A DNA stretch of 64,000 bases from an uncultured Anaerolineaceae bacterium (GCA_927443345.1 CAKMKJ010000010.1:43674-107673), one strand, 5' to 3'; shown: positions 25,571-35,483, counted from the stretch's first letter. The notes: generated from the letters alone by a model not told the origin. A program made the numbers and translations.

Positions 25571-26608
25571 ATGACTATTGTTGATTTACGCTCTGACACA
25601 GTCACAAAACCGACCCCCGAGATGCGTGAAGCGATGTCCAACGCTGAAGTTGGTGATGATGTGTATGGTGAAGATCCAAACGTGAATAAGCTGCAAGAAG
25701 CGGCGGCAGACATGCTGGGCAAAGCTGCGGGTTTGTTCGTTCCCTCAGGAACAATGGGAAATCTGATTGCCGTTATGGTTCACTGCCAACGCGGTGATGA
25801 AGCCATCATGGGAGACAAAGGCCACACTTTTTCGTTTGAAGCGGGCGGCATTTCTGCATTGGGAGGTGTGTTTCCACATACCTTGCCTAACCAGGCTGAT
25901 GGCACTTTGAAACTTGATCAAATTTTAGGCGCAATCAGGCCTGATGATGTACATCATCCGATCTCAAAATTGGTGATTCTTGAGAATACCCAAAACCGCT
26001 GCGGAGGGGTCGTTCTCACAAAAGCATACACGGATGAAGTAGGCAAATTAGCCCATAATCATGAAATGATGCTGCACATAGACGGCGCACGTATTTTTAA
26101 TGCAGCCGTTGCCTTAAACACCAGTGCCAAAGCGCTGGTTGAAGCTGCTGACAGTGTTACTTTTTGCTTGAGTAAGGGGTTATGCGCACCGGTAGGATCC
26201 GTGCTGTGCGGTTCACGCGAATTTATTGACAAGGCAAGACGAATTCGCAAAATGCTGGGCGGCGGCATGCGTCAAGCAGGAATTTTAGCTGCCGCTGGAC
26301 TTGTAGCAATAGATACGATGGTAGACCGGTTGGCTGAAGATCACTGCCGTGCTCGTGAGTTGGCAAATGGTTTAGCCAAACTCGATGGCATCCACTTTGA
26401 GATGGGGATGCCCGAAACAAATATGGTCTTTCCATCATTTGGTTCTGAAATTAAAGATAATGCAGCAGACCTTGCTAAAAAATTGTCATCTGAAGGCATC
26501 AAGGTTAGCGCAGTTAGTGAAAGGCGTTTACGATTAGTGACTCATGCCTGGGTGGATGATGCCGCGGTTCAGCAAACATTAATCGCCTTTGCAAAAGTAC
26601 TGGCATAG
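25571..26608 (+). CDS. ltaE: Low-specificity L-threonine aldolase
   Basis: 345 aa, fold-type I PLP enzyme. The start is [20 protein letters not shown] with the GDDVYGEDP motif, both diagnostic. The PLP lysine is in [13 protein letters not shown] at about 196-208, and [11 protein letters not shown] carries the cofactor-contacting Asp-Gly-Ala-Arg. It cleaves L-threonine or L-allo-threonine to glycine and acetaldehyde. GGAG precedes the ATG. It is 14 nt after rluD and may be transcribed with it. Confidence 0.9.
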   Translation: MTIVDLRSDTVTKPTPEMREAMSNAEVGDDVYGEDPNVNKLQEAAADMLGKAAGLFVPSGTMGNLIAVMVHCQRGDEAIMGDKGHTFSFEAGGISALGGVFPHTLPNQADGTLKLDQILGAIRPDDVHHPISKLVILENTQNRCGGVVLTKAYTDEVGKLAHNHEMMLHIDGARIFNAAVALNTSAKALVEAADSVTFCLSKGLCAPVGSVLCGSREFIDKARRIRKMLGGGMRQAGILAAAGLVAIDTMVDRLAEDHCRARELANGLAKLDGIHFEMGMPETNMVFPSFGSEIKDNAADLAKKLSSEGIKVSAVSERRLRLVTHAWVDDAAVQQTLIAFAKVLA

Positions 26609-26666
26609 GCTTTTGAAGTTGTCTGGACAATTATCCAGTCTTAAAGGGCTGTTTTTTCAAATCGGG

Positions 26667-26672
26667 TATAAT
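26667..26672 (+). promoter_or_regulatory. -10 element before purine nucleoside phosphorylase
   Basis: A perfect TATAAT lies 38 nt before the ATG at 26710, with no good -35. A small hairpin CTGGA/TCCAG (26623-26638) and a T-run at 26652-26657 lie between it and the threonine aldolase stop. Confidence 0.4.
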
Positions 26673-26709
26673 TAATTGTTAGCCAAAGTATAAAAATTAT
26701 GAGGATATT

Positions 26710-27552
26710 ATGAACCCTTTTGTGACCATTAAAGATATTGATCAAGCCGCACAAGCCATCACCCAGAAGATCAAAATTTCACCGCAGGTGGCCCTGGTTT
26801 TAGGCTCCGGGTTGGGCGGTCTGGCTGATGAAGTGATTGACCCGGTTATCATTTCTTATGCAGACATTCCCAATTGGCCGGTTTCGACCATTCATGGGCA
26901 TGCCGGCAGGCTGGTGATCGGATCGCTGGCAGGAGTGCCGGTTATGGTCATGCAGGGAAGGGCGCATTATTATGAAGGCTATAACATGGATCATGTTACC
27001 TTGCCGATCAGAGTGATGCAGCATATGAAAATCGGCACGATCATCCTCACCAATGCGGCGGGGGCGATAAACCCTGATTATGAGCCGGGTGATGTAATGG
27101 TCTTGAACGATCACATTGGCTTGATAGGCATGGCTGGATTGAACCCGCTGCGGGGTCCCAACCTCGATGAGTTTGGCGAACGCTTTCCAGATATGAGCCA
27201 GGTTTATGACCGTGAATTAATTAAGCAATCTCATGAAATTGCCACAAAAAGTAATATTAACCTCCATCAAGGCGTTTATGTTTGCCTTTCTGGTCCTTCG
27301 TTCGAATCACCTGCAGACCTGCGTTTTCTGCGCGGGATAGGGGCAGATGCCGTTGGAATGTCTACTGTGCCTGAAGCAATTGTTGCCAGGCATGGAAGAA
27401 CCAGGGTGCTGGCTTATTCAGGAATCAGCAATAAAGCCAATCTGGATGGAAACACAGAAACAACGCATGAAGAAGTTTTGGCAGCAGGTTCATTAATTGT
27501 GCCAAAGTTAACGACACTGATTATGGGTGTTCTTAAATCTCTCAGTGCATAA
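26710..27552 (+). CDS. punA: Purine nucleoside phosphorylase (trimeric, PNP-I type)
   Basis: 280 aa. It has LVLGSGLGGLAD (phosphate site), GHAGRLVIG, MQGRAHYYEGY, TNAAGAINPDYEPGD and GMSTVPEAIVARH, the motifs of trimeric inosine/guanosine phosphorylases rather than hexameric DeoD. It splits purine nucleosides with phosphate to base and (deoxy)ribose 1-phosphate. It pairs functionally with the pyrimidine phosphorylase at 14.9 kb. The ATG is preceded by GAGGA. The gene 38 nt downstream is probably cotranscribed. Confidence 0.9.
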   Translation: MNPFVTIKDIDQAAQAITQKIKISPQVALVLGSGLGGLADEVIDPVIISYADIPNWPVSTIHGHAGRLVIGSLAGVPVMVMQGRAHYYEGYNMDHVTLPIRVMQHMKIGTIILTNAAGAINPDYEPGDVMVLNDHIGLIGMAGLNPLRGPNLDEFGERFPDMSQVYDRELIKQSHEIATKSNINLHQGVYVCLSGPSFESPADLRFLRGIGADAVGMSTVPEAIVARHGRTRVLAYSGISNKANLDGNTETTHEEVLAAGSLIVPKLTTLIMGVLKSLSA

Positions 27553-27589
27553 TCAAAAAAAATGACAGTCTGGTAGTGAAACGTTTTTA

Positions 27590-28282
27590 ATGGATGCCAT
27601 CTTACGTTTTCTCACGCAATACGAGATACTATTGTTTATATTGTTTGGAGCAGTGATTCTGATCTATGTCAGAAAGGTTTACCTGGCATGGCGAGACTGG
27701 TCTGTGGCATTGTTTGGCTTGGAGAAAGAACTTTCACAACGCAAAATCAATGCAGGTTTATCTTTGGTGCTATTTAGCACTTTATTGGCGATTGGACTTT
27801 TTGTCATCATCACTTTTGTGACGCCATCAGTGCCGGGAGTATTTCAAGTAGCGACCCCCACTGTGGATATGACCGCACAACCAACCATAATTGTCGAGAC
27901 GCCGATGGTAGAAAGCACTACACAAGGTTTGATTCCAACATTGAGTGCCTTCTTAAACAAAGGTTGTGTACCAGGTCAGGTAAACTGGCGTTATCCGCTG
28001 GATGGCGAAGGCGTCAGCGGACAGGTGGAACTAAGCGGCACGGTAAACATCCTCAATCTTGGATACTATAAAATAGAATATTCACCGATGGATCAGGATA
28101 ATTGGATTTCTATTTTGGCTGGTCGCGAGGTGATTGATAATGCCCCCTTTGGCAGTTTGTGGAATTCTGCTGACCTGACCCCGGGCGACTATAAAATTCG
28201 AATTGTGGTTTTTACCAACGATGACGAAAAATTGCCGGAGTGTGAGATCAAAATATTGGTGAAAGCGGTTCAACAGGACTAA
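27590..28282 (+). CDS. Membrane protein with extracytoplasmic Ig-like domain
   Basis: 230 aa, family not recognised. There are two hydrophobic segments (about 10-30 and 55-80) separated by a basic cytoplasmic loop, then a Pro/Thr/Val-rich linker (about 85-120). The C-terminal beta-rich domain of about 100 residues contains WRYPLDGEGVSGQVELSGT and SADLTPGDYKIRIVVFTND, a pattern seen in bacterial Ig-like or fibronectin-type folds. It should be exposed outside the membrane. It ends 1 nt before an acetyltransferase gene. Confidence 0.65.
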   Translation: MDAILRFLTQYEILLFILFGAVILIYVRKVYLAWRDWSVALFGLEKELSQRKINAGLSLVLFSTLLAIGLFVIITFVTPSVPGVFQVATPTVDMTAQPTIIVETPMVESTTQGLIPTLSAFLNKGCVPGQVNWRYPLDGEGVSGQVELSGTVNILNLGYYKIEYSPMDQDNWISILAGREVIDNAPFGSLWNSADLTPGDYKIRIVVFTNDDEKLPECEIKILVKAVQQD

Positions 28283-28283
28283 T

Positions 28284-28820
28284 ATGCCCTCCATAGATAT
28301 CCGTCCTGCAGTTTCGAATGATATTCAAACCCTGGTACAACTGACGCACAGCAGCGAAACAAGTCATACCTGGCAGATGAATAATTTGTATGAGGAGGGC
28401 CAGATACAAGCGAGTTTTCGCAGGATTCGCCTTCCACGACCATTTCAACTGGAGTATCCTCGTCAGCCAGCAGCGATTGCCAATTGCTGGAAGCGGAAGG
28501 ACCTGTTTTTGGTTGCGCGCATTGAAAATCAACATTGCGGATATCTGACACTTGAAATTATTGAAAGACAATCCGCCAGAATTACTGACCTGGTAGTGGA
28601 TGTTCCTTTCCGAAAACAGGGTGTCGCAACTGCTTTGATATTTTCAGCACAAGATTGGCTGCGTTCGAATGGAATTTATCGAGTGCTATTGGAGTTGCCA
28701 ATAAAAAATGAAGCGGCAATCGCTCTCGCAGAAAAATTGGGGTATGTATATAGCGGTTTCATGGATGGTTTTTTTGGAAATCGTGAAATTGCTTTCTTTT
28801 ATTCTTTAACTGTTCGATAG
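28284..28820 (+). CDS. GNAT family N-acetyltransferase
   Basis: 178 aa. The acetyl-CoA motif A is VDVPFRKQGVATALIFSAQD at about 108-127, preceded by the strand TDLVVD. The C-terminal part (NEAAIALAEKLGYVYSGFM) is the usual motif B. It transfers an acetyl group from acetyl-CoA to an unknown amine. It is packed between the Ig-like membrane protein (1 nt) and the next membrane sensor (11 nt), so it is likely part of the same operon. Confidence 0.8.
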   Translation: MPSIDIRPAVSNDIQTLVQLTHSSETSHTWQMNNLYEEGQIQASFRRIRLPRPFQLEYPRQPAAIANCWKRKDLFLVARIENQHCGYLTLEIIERQSARITDLVVDVPFRKQGVATALIFSAQDWLRSNGIYRVLLELPIKNEAAIALAEKLGYVYSGFMDGFFGNREIAFFYSLTVR

Positions 28821-28831
28821 AGAGTCGGGTT

Positions 28832-30739
28832 TTGGATAATATAGTAGGCGGAATCGTTTCCATAGTGCGAACCATCAGCCAGATTTTAACGGCTGGTATT
28901 GCTATTGTTGCATTTTCATTATTACTATATGGATTGTCTTTTAATTTACGCAATCGGGTGGCAAGGTCATTCGCATGGATCATGTTCTGTTTGGTGATCA
29001 TCTTTTCCTCTGAATCTTTCACGGCAACGGCGACAGATGCACAAACAATAAACATGTGGCTGCGCATCCAATGGGTGGGGATTATCCTTCTTCCTCCGTC
29101 TTATTTAAATTTTTCTGACGCCTTGTTGGCCACCACGGGTCTTCCTTCGCGCTGGCGGCGGAAATGGGCTATCAGAGTAACCAATTTCATTTCTCTCTTG
29201 TTAATTATTCTACTGGTTACACCCTGGTTCCTCGGACAATTAGTTGTTGACCAACCCCCTGCGCCGCATTTCGAACCGCAATTATTAACCGAATTATTCA
29301 CTGTTTTTTATGTGCTGATCATGATTTTGTCATGGATCAACTTCATCCGTGCTTATCGCCGAACAGTCACTCAATCTAGCAAGCGGCGAATGCTCTACCT
29401 CACGGTGAGTGCCATTGCTCCTGCAGTGGGTTCTTTTCCATTCTTGCTATACGGTTCAACATTCGCGGCGAACCAGCAGTTGGTCTTTTGGACGCTGGCA
29501 ACAATAACTAACTTGCTATTGGGTGGATTTGTAGTTGTAATGGCTTATTCTGTTGCTTTTTTCGGTGTGCCATGGCCTGACCGGGTTGTGAAAAGCAGAT
29601 TATTTAAATGGTTGCTAAGAGGCGCCATCACAGCCATTCTTACTCTGGCAGTGGTGACCATTGTTCGACGAGCCGGTGAAGTGTTTGGGAATCCATATAA
29701 CGCTTTCGTACCCATCGTGATGGTGGTGATGATCTTGGTGTCAGAATATGCCATCACTATGTTTTATCCATATCTTGAAAAATGGCTCTTTTTTTCGAGG
29801 GATGAAGAAGATTTTCTGATGATCAGAAGTCTTGAAGACCGCATTATTACTCGAAGCGACCTTAAACAATTCCTTGAAATGGTGTTGGCTGCGGTGTGTG
29901 ATCTGCTGCAAACTTCAGGGGCTTACTTGCTTGAGGTAAATGAAGAAGGCCTCTCAAAAGTAATCAACACTGGCGAAAATCATATTGGCTCAAGCCAATT
30001 GGCTGAAATTGAGATTTTAATTTCGGGTACAGAAGAAAATGAAGAACCCATCATCTGGCACAACGATGTGCTGCTGCCCATACGCAATGGCAATAATGGC
30101 GATGCGAATATTATGTTGGGTTACTTGGGTGTGAATGACTTTGCAGATCAGTTGCCTCTTGTGGGGGATGATTTTGCAGCGCTTAAAACCCTATTAGAGC
30201 GATCTGCAATGGTGCTAAGAGACCGGCAGACACAAGAAACCCTGTTCAGAACTTTTGAGCGGCTAAATCCGCGTGAAGAAATGATTCAACAAATGCGCGC
30301 TGCCGGTCGTTTTGACCGGAAAGGTGTTTTACAAGTTGAAACATCTATCAAACAAAGCGAATTAACCCAGGCAGTAAAAGATGCCTTAACCCACTATTGG
30401 GGTGGGCCAAAGTTAACTGAAAATCCATTGTTGAAATTTGAGATTGTAAAACAAGAATTGTCTGAAGAAGAGCCAAATCCGGCTAATGCGCTCAGGTGTG
30501 TTCTTAAAAATGCCATCGAACAAATTAAACCCGCAGGAGATCGCAGGTATACTGGGGAATGGTTATTGTATAATATACTTGAATTAAAATTTCTTGAGGG
30601 AAAGAAAGTCAAAGAAATCGCCTTGAAACTGGCATTATCCGAGGCGGATCTTTATCGAAAACAGCGAGTTGCAATTGAAGTTATCACCAATACAATTGTT
30701 CAAATGGAATTAAAAAGTATTGGATCTAAAAGTGAGTAG
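28832..30739 (+). CDS. Kinase-less membrane sensor: 7-8 TM region, GAF-like domain, C-terminal HTH
   Basis: 635 aa with a TTG start. Residues 1-310 form about eight membrane segments resembling the N-terminal 7TM region of some histidine kinases. Residues 330-475 look like a GAF domain (a helical linker, then VLAAVCDLLQTSGAYLLEVN). There is no DHp/ATPase or cyclase domain. The C-terminal region has a conserved-looking block, LTHYWGGPKLTENPLL (520-535). It ends with a helix-turn-helix-like stretch, KVKEIALKLALSEADLYRKQ (591-610), similar to sigma region 4. The likely role is a membrane-bound one-component regulator, but DNA binding is inferred only. Confidence 0.65.
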   Translation: MDNIVGGIVSIVRTISQILTAGIAIVAFSLLLYGLSFNLRNRVARSFAWIMFCLVIIFSSESFTATATDAQTINMWLRIQWVGIILLPPSYLNFSDALLATTGLPSRWRRKWAIRVTNFISLLLIILLVTPWFLGQLVVDQPPAPHFEPQLLTELFTVFYVLIMILSWINFIRAYRRTVTQSSKRRMLYLTVSAIAPAVGSFPFLLYGSTFAANQQLVFWTLATITNLLLGGFVVVMAYSVAFFGVPWPDRVVKSRLFKWLLRGAITAILTLAVVTIVRRAGEVFGNPYNAFVPIVMVVMILVSEYAITMFYPYLEKWLFFSRDEEDFLMIRSLEDRIITRSDLKQFLEMVLAAVCDLLQTSGAYLLEVNEEGLSKVINTGENHIGSSQLAEIEILISGTEENEEPIIWHNDVLLPIRNGNNGDANIMLGYLGVNDFADQLPLVGDDFAALKTLLERSAMVLRDRQTQETLFRTFERLNPREEMIQQMRAAGRFDRKGVLQVETSIKQSELTQAVKDALTHYWGGPKLTENPLLKFEIVKQELSEEEPNPANALRCVLKNAIEQIKPAGDRRYTGEWLLYNILELKFLEGKKVKEIALKLALSEADLYRKQRVAIEVITNTIVQMELKSIGSKSE

Positions 30740-30772
30740 ATTTCTGTATCGACCCAAGAGGGAGCTGTAAAG

Positions 30773-31723
30773 ATGAGGGATAGAAGTGGGACATCCAGTA
30801 ATTCCAGCATGAACCCAGAACCCGACGAAAGTTGGTGGGCGTCTGTTTTGGCCGATGAAGATGCGATTGTTTCTGAAAAAGCGGATGCTAATTCGAGAAA
30901 TAATCAATCTAATTCCAGCGGCAGTTGCACCGATTGGGAAAACGTAAAGAGCATTTTTCTCCGAGATGAAGTGATTGAATTGGAAGTCTACGGCTATAAT
31001 CGCGGGGGATTATTAGTAAAAGGAGAAGGAATCCAGGGGTTTGTTCCCATTTCGCATCTTGTGGACTTACCCACTGAGTCTGTGGACGAAGATAGACAAG
31101 AGCAATTGGCGAAATATGAAGGTCGTTCACTCAGCTTAAAGGTAATTGAGTGTGAACCTGCCAGTGAACGGGTTGTCCTTTCTGAAAGGGCCGCGCAGGC
31201 TGGAGATGGCAAAAGAAAACAACTCTTCGAATCGCTCAAACCCGGATTGCATACCTCCGGCTTGGTGACCAATGTTACGGACTTCGGAGTTTTTATTGAT
31301 CTTGGTGGCGTTGAAGGTCTGGTGCATGTTTCTGAGTTATCCTGGGGCAGAGTTGAGCAACCCTCTGCCTTGTTTACGATCGGACAAACTGTTGAAGTGA
31401 TGGTTTTACAGGTCAATGAATCTACGGCGAGGATTGCTTTGAGCATCAAGCGTTTGACTGAAAACCCATGGGATACGCTGCTGGAAAACCATCAAAAAGG
31501 TGATGTTGTTTCTGCAGCAGTAACCGCGATTCAACGTTTTGGTGTTTTCGCCCGTTTGCCAGAAGGAATTGAAGGATTGATTCACATTTCATCAATTTCT
31601 GAATTCTATGGCACCAGCGATGCAGCCAAATTTTTCAAGGTCGGCCAATCAATGACAGTCAAAATTCTGCATATTGATGCTGAACGAAGACGTCTGGGGT
31701 TGGGGCTGATTCCAGAGGAATGA
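30773..31723 (+). CDS. S1-domain RNA-binding protein (RpsA-like, three repeats)
   Basis: 316 aa. After a Ser/Asn-rich acidic N-terminus (about 1-50) there are three S1 OB folds. The first (about 60-130) has GYNRGGLLVKGEGIQGFVPI, the second (150-220) has VTDFGVFIDLGGVEGLVHVS, and the third (236-310) has IQRFGVFARLPEGIEGLIHI. Repeats 2 and 3 are canonical. It may act as a short ribosomal S1 homologue or a translation or RNA-decay factor. Its stop overlaps the ftsK start by 4 nt (ATGA). Confidence 0.85.
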   Translation: MRDRSGTSSNSSMNPEPDESWWASVLADEDAIVSEKADANSRNNQSNSSGSCTDWENVKSIFLRDEVIELEVYGYNRGGLLVKGEGIQGFVPISHLVDLPTESVDEDRQEQLAKYEGRSLSLKVIECEPASERVVLSERAAQAGDGKRKQLFESLKPGLHTSGLVTNVTDFGVFIDLGGVEGLVHVSELSWGRVEQPSALFTIGQTVEVMVLQVNESTARIALSIKRLTENPWDTLLENHQKGDVVSAAVTAIQRFGVFARLPEGIEGLIHISSISEFYGTSDAAKFFKVGQSMTVKILHIDAERRRLGLGLIPEE

Positions 31724-33864
31724 AAGAATCTTTGAATAATCCTGATCAATACGACCACCCAAAAGCAGGAGATTCAACACGACCACAATCAACATTTCAA
31801 AACGTTGCTGGTTTCTTTGGCCAATTCAGACGTTTTGGTTGGGATTTAATTGGGTTAGTCCTCATTTCTATTACCATATTAAGTCTGTTAGGATACTTTG
31901 GAATTTCTAAAGGCGCAATCATCACCCCGTGGATTCGCTTGCTAAGCAAATTCCTGGGATGGGGTGCCATATTAGCCATTCTGATGATCGGTCTGACAGG
32001 GGTGGCGGCTTTTCGTTACAGTGCAGGTAAAGGCTTTCCAATGTCTTTGGGCAGAGTCATCGCCATCGAGGGCGCTTACTTTAGTTTATTAGCCTGCTTG
32101 TCTATCTATAACGGATTTTCGCTTGAAAGAGCAGAAGCCGGCAAAGACGGAGGCGTACTGGGGTGGGGGTTGGCCTGGTTATTGCCTGGTTTTCTGGGTG
32201 CCATTCTGTATACTGGTTTGTTTGTTATATTGGTTTTAGTAGCAGCCGGTGTCTTGAGTAAAGTTATCCAAAAAATAGTCTCATGGGGAAACCAATCTCA
32301 GCTAGAGAGACCGGCTGATAATGACAATGAAACGCGACGGCCAGTAAGCGCTCACACAAAAACGGTTGAAGAAGACCTTAAGTCGCTGGTGAATATACCC
32401 CAGCGGGATGACAGACTGCCACCGTTAAATCTTTTAATGAGTGAACACAACGTGCCGCCAGATCAGGCGCAAATAAAGCTTAAAGCGCAAACAATTGAAA
32501 ACACACTGGCTGAATTTGGATTGCCGGTAAAGGTGATTGGGTTTCGTGTAGGACCTACCATCACGCAATATGCGCTGGAACCAGGGTTTATTGTTAAAAC
32601 TTCATCGGATGGCACAACTGTAAAACAGAAAGTGCGTGTTTCACAGATTTCTGGGTTAAGCCGTGATCTGACTTTGGCTTTAAAAGCGTCACGCTTGAGA
32701 ATTGAAACACCGGTGCCCGGCAGGAATTTCGTTGGCGTTGAAGTTCCTAATAATGAAAATAATGTGGTTCGTTTGCGGCCGATCCTTGATTCGACCGAAT
32801 TTCGCACCATGAACTCTCCACTCGCGCTGGCGCTTGGACGTAATGTGTCAGGCGAAGTGGTGGTAGCCGATCTTGAAAAAATGCCACATTTATTAATCGC
32901 TGGCACAACCAATTCAGGCAAGTCTGTCTGCATCACTGCGCTTACTACTTGTTTGGTGATGAACAATTCTCCCTATGACTTGAAGCTGGTGATGTTAGAC
33001 CCAAAAATGGTCGAACTCGTGCGGTTCAACGGCTTACCTCATCTTTTGGGCAAGGTGGAAACTGAAGTCGAACGTATGCAGGCTGTGCTCCGATGGGCAC
33101 TATCTGAAATGGATGCGCGCTACCGTTTGCTGGCTGACGCCAAAGCAAGAAACATCGAAACGTATAATCACAAAATGGTTCAGAAAAACAAATCCAAAAT
33201 GCCGCGGATTGTGATCTTGATTGATGAATTAGCTGACTTGATGATGTCTGCGCCAGACCAAACCGAACACAGCTTGATTCGTCTGGCACAGATGGCGCGC
33301 GCTACTGGCATGCACCTGGTGGTCGCGACGCAGCGTCCGAGTACGGATGTAGTCACAGGGTTGATTAAAGCCAACTTCCCGGCGCGCATGTCTTTCGCCG
33401 TGGCATCATCCATTGATTCACGCGTGATTCTCGATAACACAGGTGCTGAAAGTTTGTTAGGCAAAGGGGATATGCTCTACCTTGACCCCGCTAAGTCAGG
33501 ATTGCAGCGTGTGCAGGGCATTTTAGTTAGTGACAGCGAAATCGAAAAAGTGATCAATCATTGGCAGCGGATCAACGAGGCGAACAACGCTGAAGAAGCG
33601 CCTTGGGAAGGTATCGTTGATGAAATTGTGGAAGCTGAAGGCGATCAACTGGTAGAGCAGGCTGTAGGTGTGGTCAAAGCCGCCGGTAAAGCCAGCGTTT
33701 CATTATTGCAAAGACGTTTACGCATTGGCTATCCACGGGCAGCAAGGCTAATGGATGAACTTGAAGAGATGGGCGTAGTGGGTCCATCCGTGGGCAGCGG
33801 TAGAGATCGTGAGGTGCTGGTAGATGGTGATGACAGCGATGAACGGGAATTCCAAGAGGATTAA
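31720..33864 (+). CDS. ftsK: DNA translocase FtsK/SpoIIIE
   Basis: 714 aa. The N-terminus has about four membrane segments (45-70, 78-100, 110-130, 145-190) and a short linker. The motor has the alpha/beta regions from about 225, Walker A GTTNSGKS near 395-402, and Walker B RIVILIDELADLM near 490-502. The C-terminal gamma winged helix (about 640-705) contains SVSLLQRRLRIGYPRAARLMDELE, which reads polar DNA sequences. It pumps chromosomal DNA through the septum for dimer resolution and segregation. It is coupled to the S1 gene by a 4-nt overlap. Confidence 0.94.
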   Translation: MKESLNNPDQYDHPKAGDSTRPQSTFQNVAGFFGQFRRFGWDLIGLVLISITILSLLGYFGISKGAIITPWIRLLSKFLGWGAILAILMIGLTGVAAFRYSAGKGFPMSLGRVIAIEGAYFSLLACLSIYNGFSLERAEAGKDGGVLGWGLAWLLPGFLGAILYTGLFVILVLVAAGVLSKVIQKIVSWGNQSQLERPADNDNETRRPVSAHTKTVEEDLKSLVNIPQRDDRLPPLNLLMSEHNVPPDQAQIKLKAQTIENTLAEFGLPVKVIGFRVGPTITQYALEPGFIVKTSSDGTTVKQKVRVSQISGLSRDLTLALKASRLRIETPVPGRNFVGVEVPNNENNVVRLRPILDSTEFRTMNSPLALALGRNVSGEVVVADLEKMPHLLIAGTTNSGKSVCITALTTCLVMNNSPYDLKLVMLDPKMVELVRFNGLPHLLGKVETEVERMQAVLRWALSEMDARYRLLADAKARNIETYNHKMVQKNKSKMPRIVILIDELADLMMSAPDQTEHSLIRLAQMARATGMHLVVATQRPSTDVVTGLIKANFPARMSFAVASSIDSRVILDNTGAESLLGKGDMLYLDPAKSGLQRVQGILVSDSEIEKVINHWQRINEANNAEEAPWEGIVDEIVEAEGDQLVEQAVGVVKAAGKASVSLLQRRLRIGYPRAARLMDELEEMGVVGPSVGSGRDREVLVDGDDSDEREFQED

Positions 33865-33889
33865 TATCAAATATCCTTCATTTAGTAGC

Positions 33890-33918
33890 TTGACTTTTTA
33901 TTGCTGGCAAGTTAGGAT
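33890..33918 (+). promoter_or_regulatory. Promoter before the CDP-alcohol phosphatidyltransferase
   Basis: TTGACT (33890-33895), a 17-nt spacer and TAGGAT (33913-33918). It lies in the 88-nt gap after ftsK. Confidence 0.6.
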
Positions 33919-33952
33919 GATGTCTATTCTTAAAACAGGAGCTGTGACATAA

Positions 33953-34588
33953 ATGAGCGAGGTAGAAACACCCAAAGAAACTAAGAATTCCTGGTCACTT
34001 GAAATGTTCCTGCGAAAATTATTTAAGGGCGTAATTGACCCGGTAGCCAGGTTCTTTTTGAGTATTGGGTTTAAGCCAAATATGATAACTTATCTTGGCT
34101 TAATTATTACGACAGCAGCATCTGCATTAATCATAACCGGCCATATTCAATGGGCTGGTCTTGTTTTGTTAATCGGTGCTCCTCTGGATGTTGTGGACGG
34201 ATCAATGGCACGCCTGCTAAAACATTCATCCATGTATGGTGCGTTTATTGATTCAGTCACAGACCGGTATTCCGAGTTGGTGTTGTTGGGCGGCCTGCTG
34301 ATACACTACGTTTTAGAAGCTAATTTGACCGCGTGTATTTTGGTGTTTGTGGCAGCTGCCGGATCGGTCATGGTTTCATATGTTAAAGCGCGTGCTGAAG
34401 GGCTTGGTTTTTCGGCAAAAATTGGTGTATTAACCCGTGTGGAACGATTGATCGTGTTGATATCTTGTTTGATCTTCAATATTCCCATGGTGGCATTATG
34501 GGTCATTGCTGTTTTAGCCAATGTCACAGCATTGCAGCGTATTTGGTTTGTTAGAAAACAAACTTTGGCTGTTAAATCGGCCGAATAA
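33953..34588 (+). CDS. CDP-alcohol phosphatidyltransferase family protein
   Basis: 211 aa. The family signature D-x2-DG-x2-AR-x8-G-x3-D-x3-D is complete in DVVDGSMARLLKHSSMYGAF followed by IDSVTDRYSE. About six membrane segments lie around it. The enzyme moves a phosphatidyl group from CDP-diacylglycerol to an alcohol such as glycerol 3-phosphate or inositol phosphate. The acceptor cannot be told from sequence alone. An ATG follows AGGAG. lgt, which also uses phosphatidylglycerol, follows after 21 nt. Confidence 0.88.
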   Translation: MSEVETPKETKNSWSLEMFLRKLFKGVIDPVARFFLSIGFKPNMITYLGLIITTAASALIITGHIQWAGLVLLIGAPLDVVDGSMARLLKHSSMYGAFIDSVTDRYSELVLLGGLLIHYVLEANLTACILVFVAAAGSVMVSYVKARAEGLGFSAKIGVLTRVERLIVLISCLIFNIPMVALWVIAVLANVTALQRIWFVRKQTLAVKSAE

Positions 34589-34609
34589 ACATATCACAAG
34601 GAAAAATTC

Positions 34610-35431
34610 ATGATTACATTTGCAAGTGACGGAATCGTCATCTTCGGTTTGAAAATTTACTTTTATGCATTGGTGATCATTACCGGTGCCTTGCTTGGTG
34701 CTTTCCTTGCCTCCAAAGAAGCTAAACGGCGTGGATATAACCCCGATGTTATATGGGATGTGCTGCCGTGGATATTGATTGCCGGCATTATTGGTGCTCG
34801 TATTTGGCATGTGTTTACGCCATCGTCTACCATCCTGATAAATGGTGTCAATCCATATTTCATCAACCCACTTGATGCCCTTAATTTCCGTAAAGGTGGT
34901 TTAGGCATACCTGGTGGTGTGATTGCCGGTGTTTTAGCATTGTTTCTCTACACCAGAAAGAAAAAGCTTGTTTTCGCCACTTGGCTCGATCTGCTGGCGC
35001 CAGGCCTTGCGCTCGCCCAGGGCATTGGAAGATGGGGTAACTTTTTTAATAAAGAATTATACGGGTTACAAACGAATGTTACCTGGTTCCCATTTGCTGT
35101 AAAAATTAATAATGAATATTATCTGGCAACTTTTTTCTATGAGTTTATCTGGAATCTGGCCAATATGCTGCTGTTGTTATGGCTTCCGAGAAAACTTGGC
35201 GGCAAAATGAAACCAGGTGATAATTTCCTTGTATATATAATTTTTTATGGCATAGGCAGATTCATGCTTGAATTTATTCGCCTGGAATATTCACCCATTG
35301 CCGGCATCAACATCAATCAGGCGTTTATGGGCGTAATTGTTGTTGTTTCAATAGCAGCCTTAATACTTAGGCATCTCAAGAAAAAAGAACTCTCTGTGGT
35401 ACCTGACAAAGTAAAAACTAAGAAAAAATAA
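34610..35431 (+). CDS. lgt: Prolipoprotein diacylglyceryl transferase
   Basis: 273 aa. The Lgt signature GRWGNFFNKELYG lies at about 141-153, with seven hydrophobic segments around it. FRKGGLGIPGGVIAG and YGIGRFMLEFIRLE are further conserved blocks. It moves diacylglycerol from phosphatidylglycerol to the lipobox Cys, the first step of lipoprotein maturation; LspA is encoded at 24.1 kb. A strong terminator follows 9 nt after the stop. Confidence 0.93.
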   Translation: MITFASDGIVIFGLKIYFYALVIITGALLGAFLASKEAKRRGYNPDVIWDVLPWILIAGIIGARIWHVFTPSSTILINGVNPYFINPLDALNFRKGGLGIPGGVIAGVLALFLYTRKKKLVFATWLDLLAPGLALAQGIGRWGNFFNKELYGLQTNVTWFPFAVKINNEYYLATFFYEFIWNLANMLLLLWLPRKLGGKMKPGDNFLVYIIFYGIGRFMLEFIRLEYSPIAGININQAFMGVIVVVSIAALILRHLKKKELSVVPDKVKTKKK

Positions 35432-35440
35432 GGATTATCA

Positions 35441-35469
35441 AAGGTTACCTTTATCAGGTAACCTTTTTT
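35441..35469 (+). terminator. Intrinsic terminator of lgt
   Basis: A perfect 10-bp stem AAGGTTACCT/AGGTAACCTT (35441-35450 with 35456-35465) has a 5-nt loop and a T-run to 35469. Confidence 0.93.
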
Positions 35470-35483
35470 GACAGGAGGTAAGG

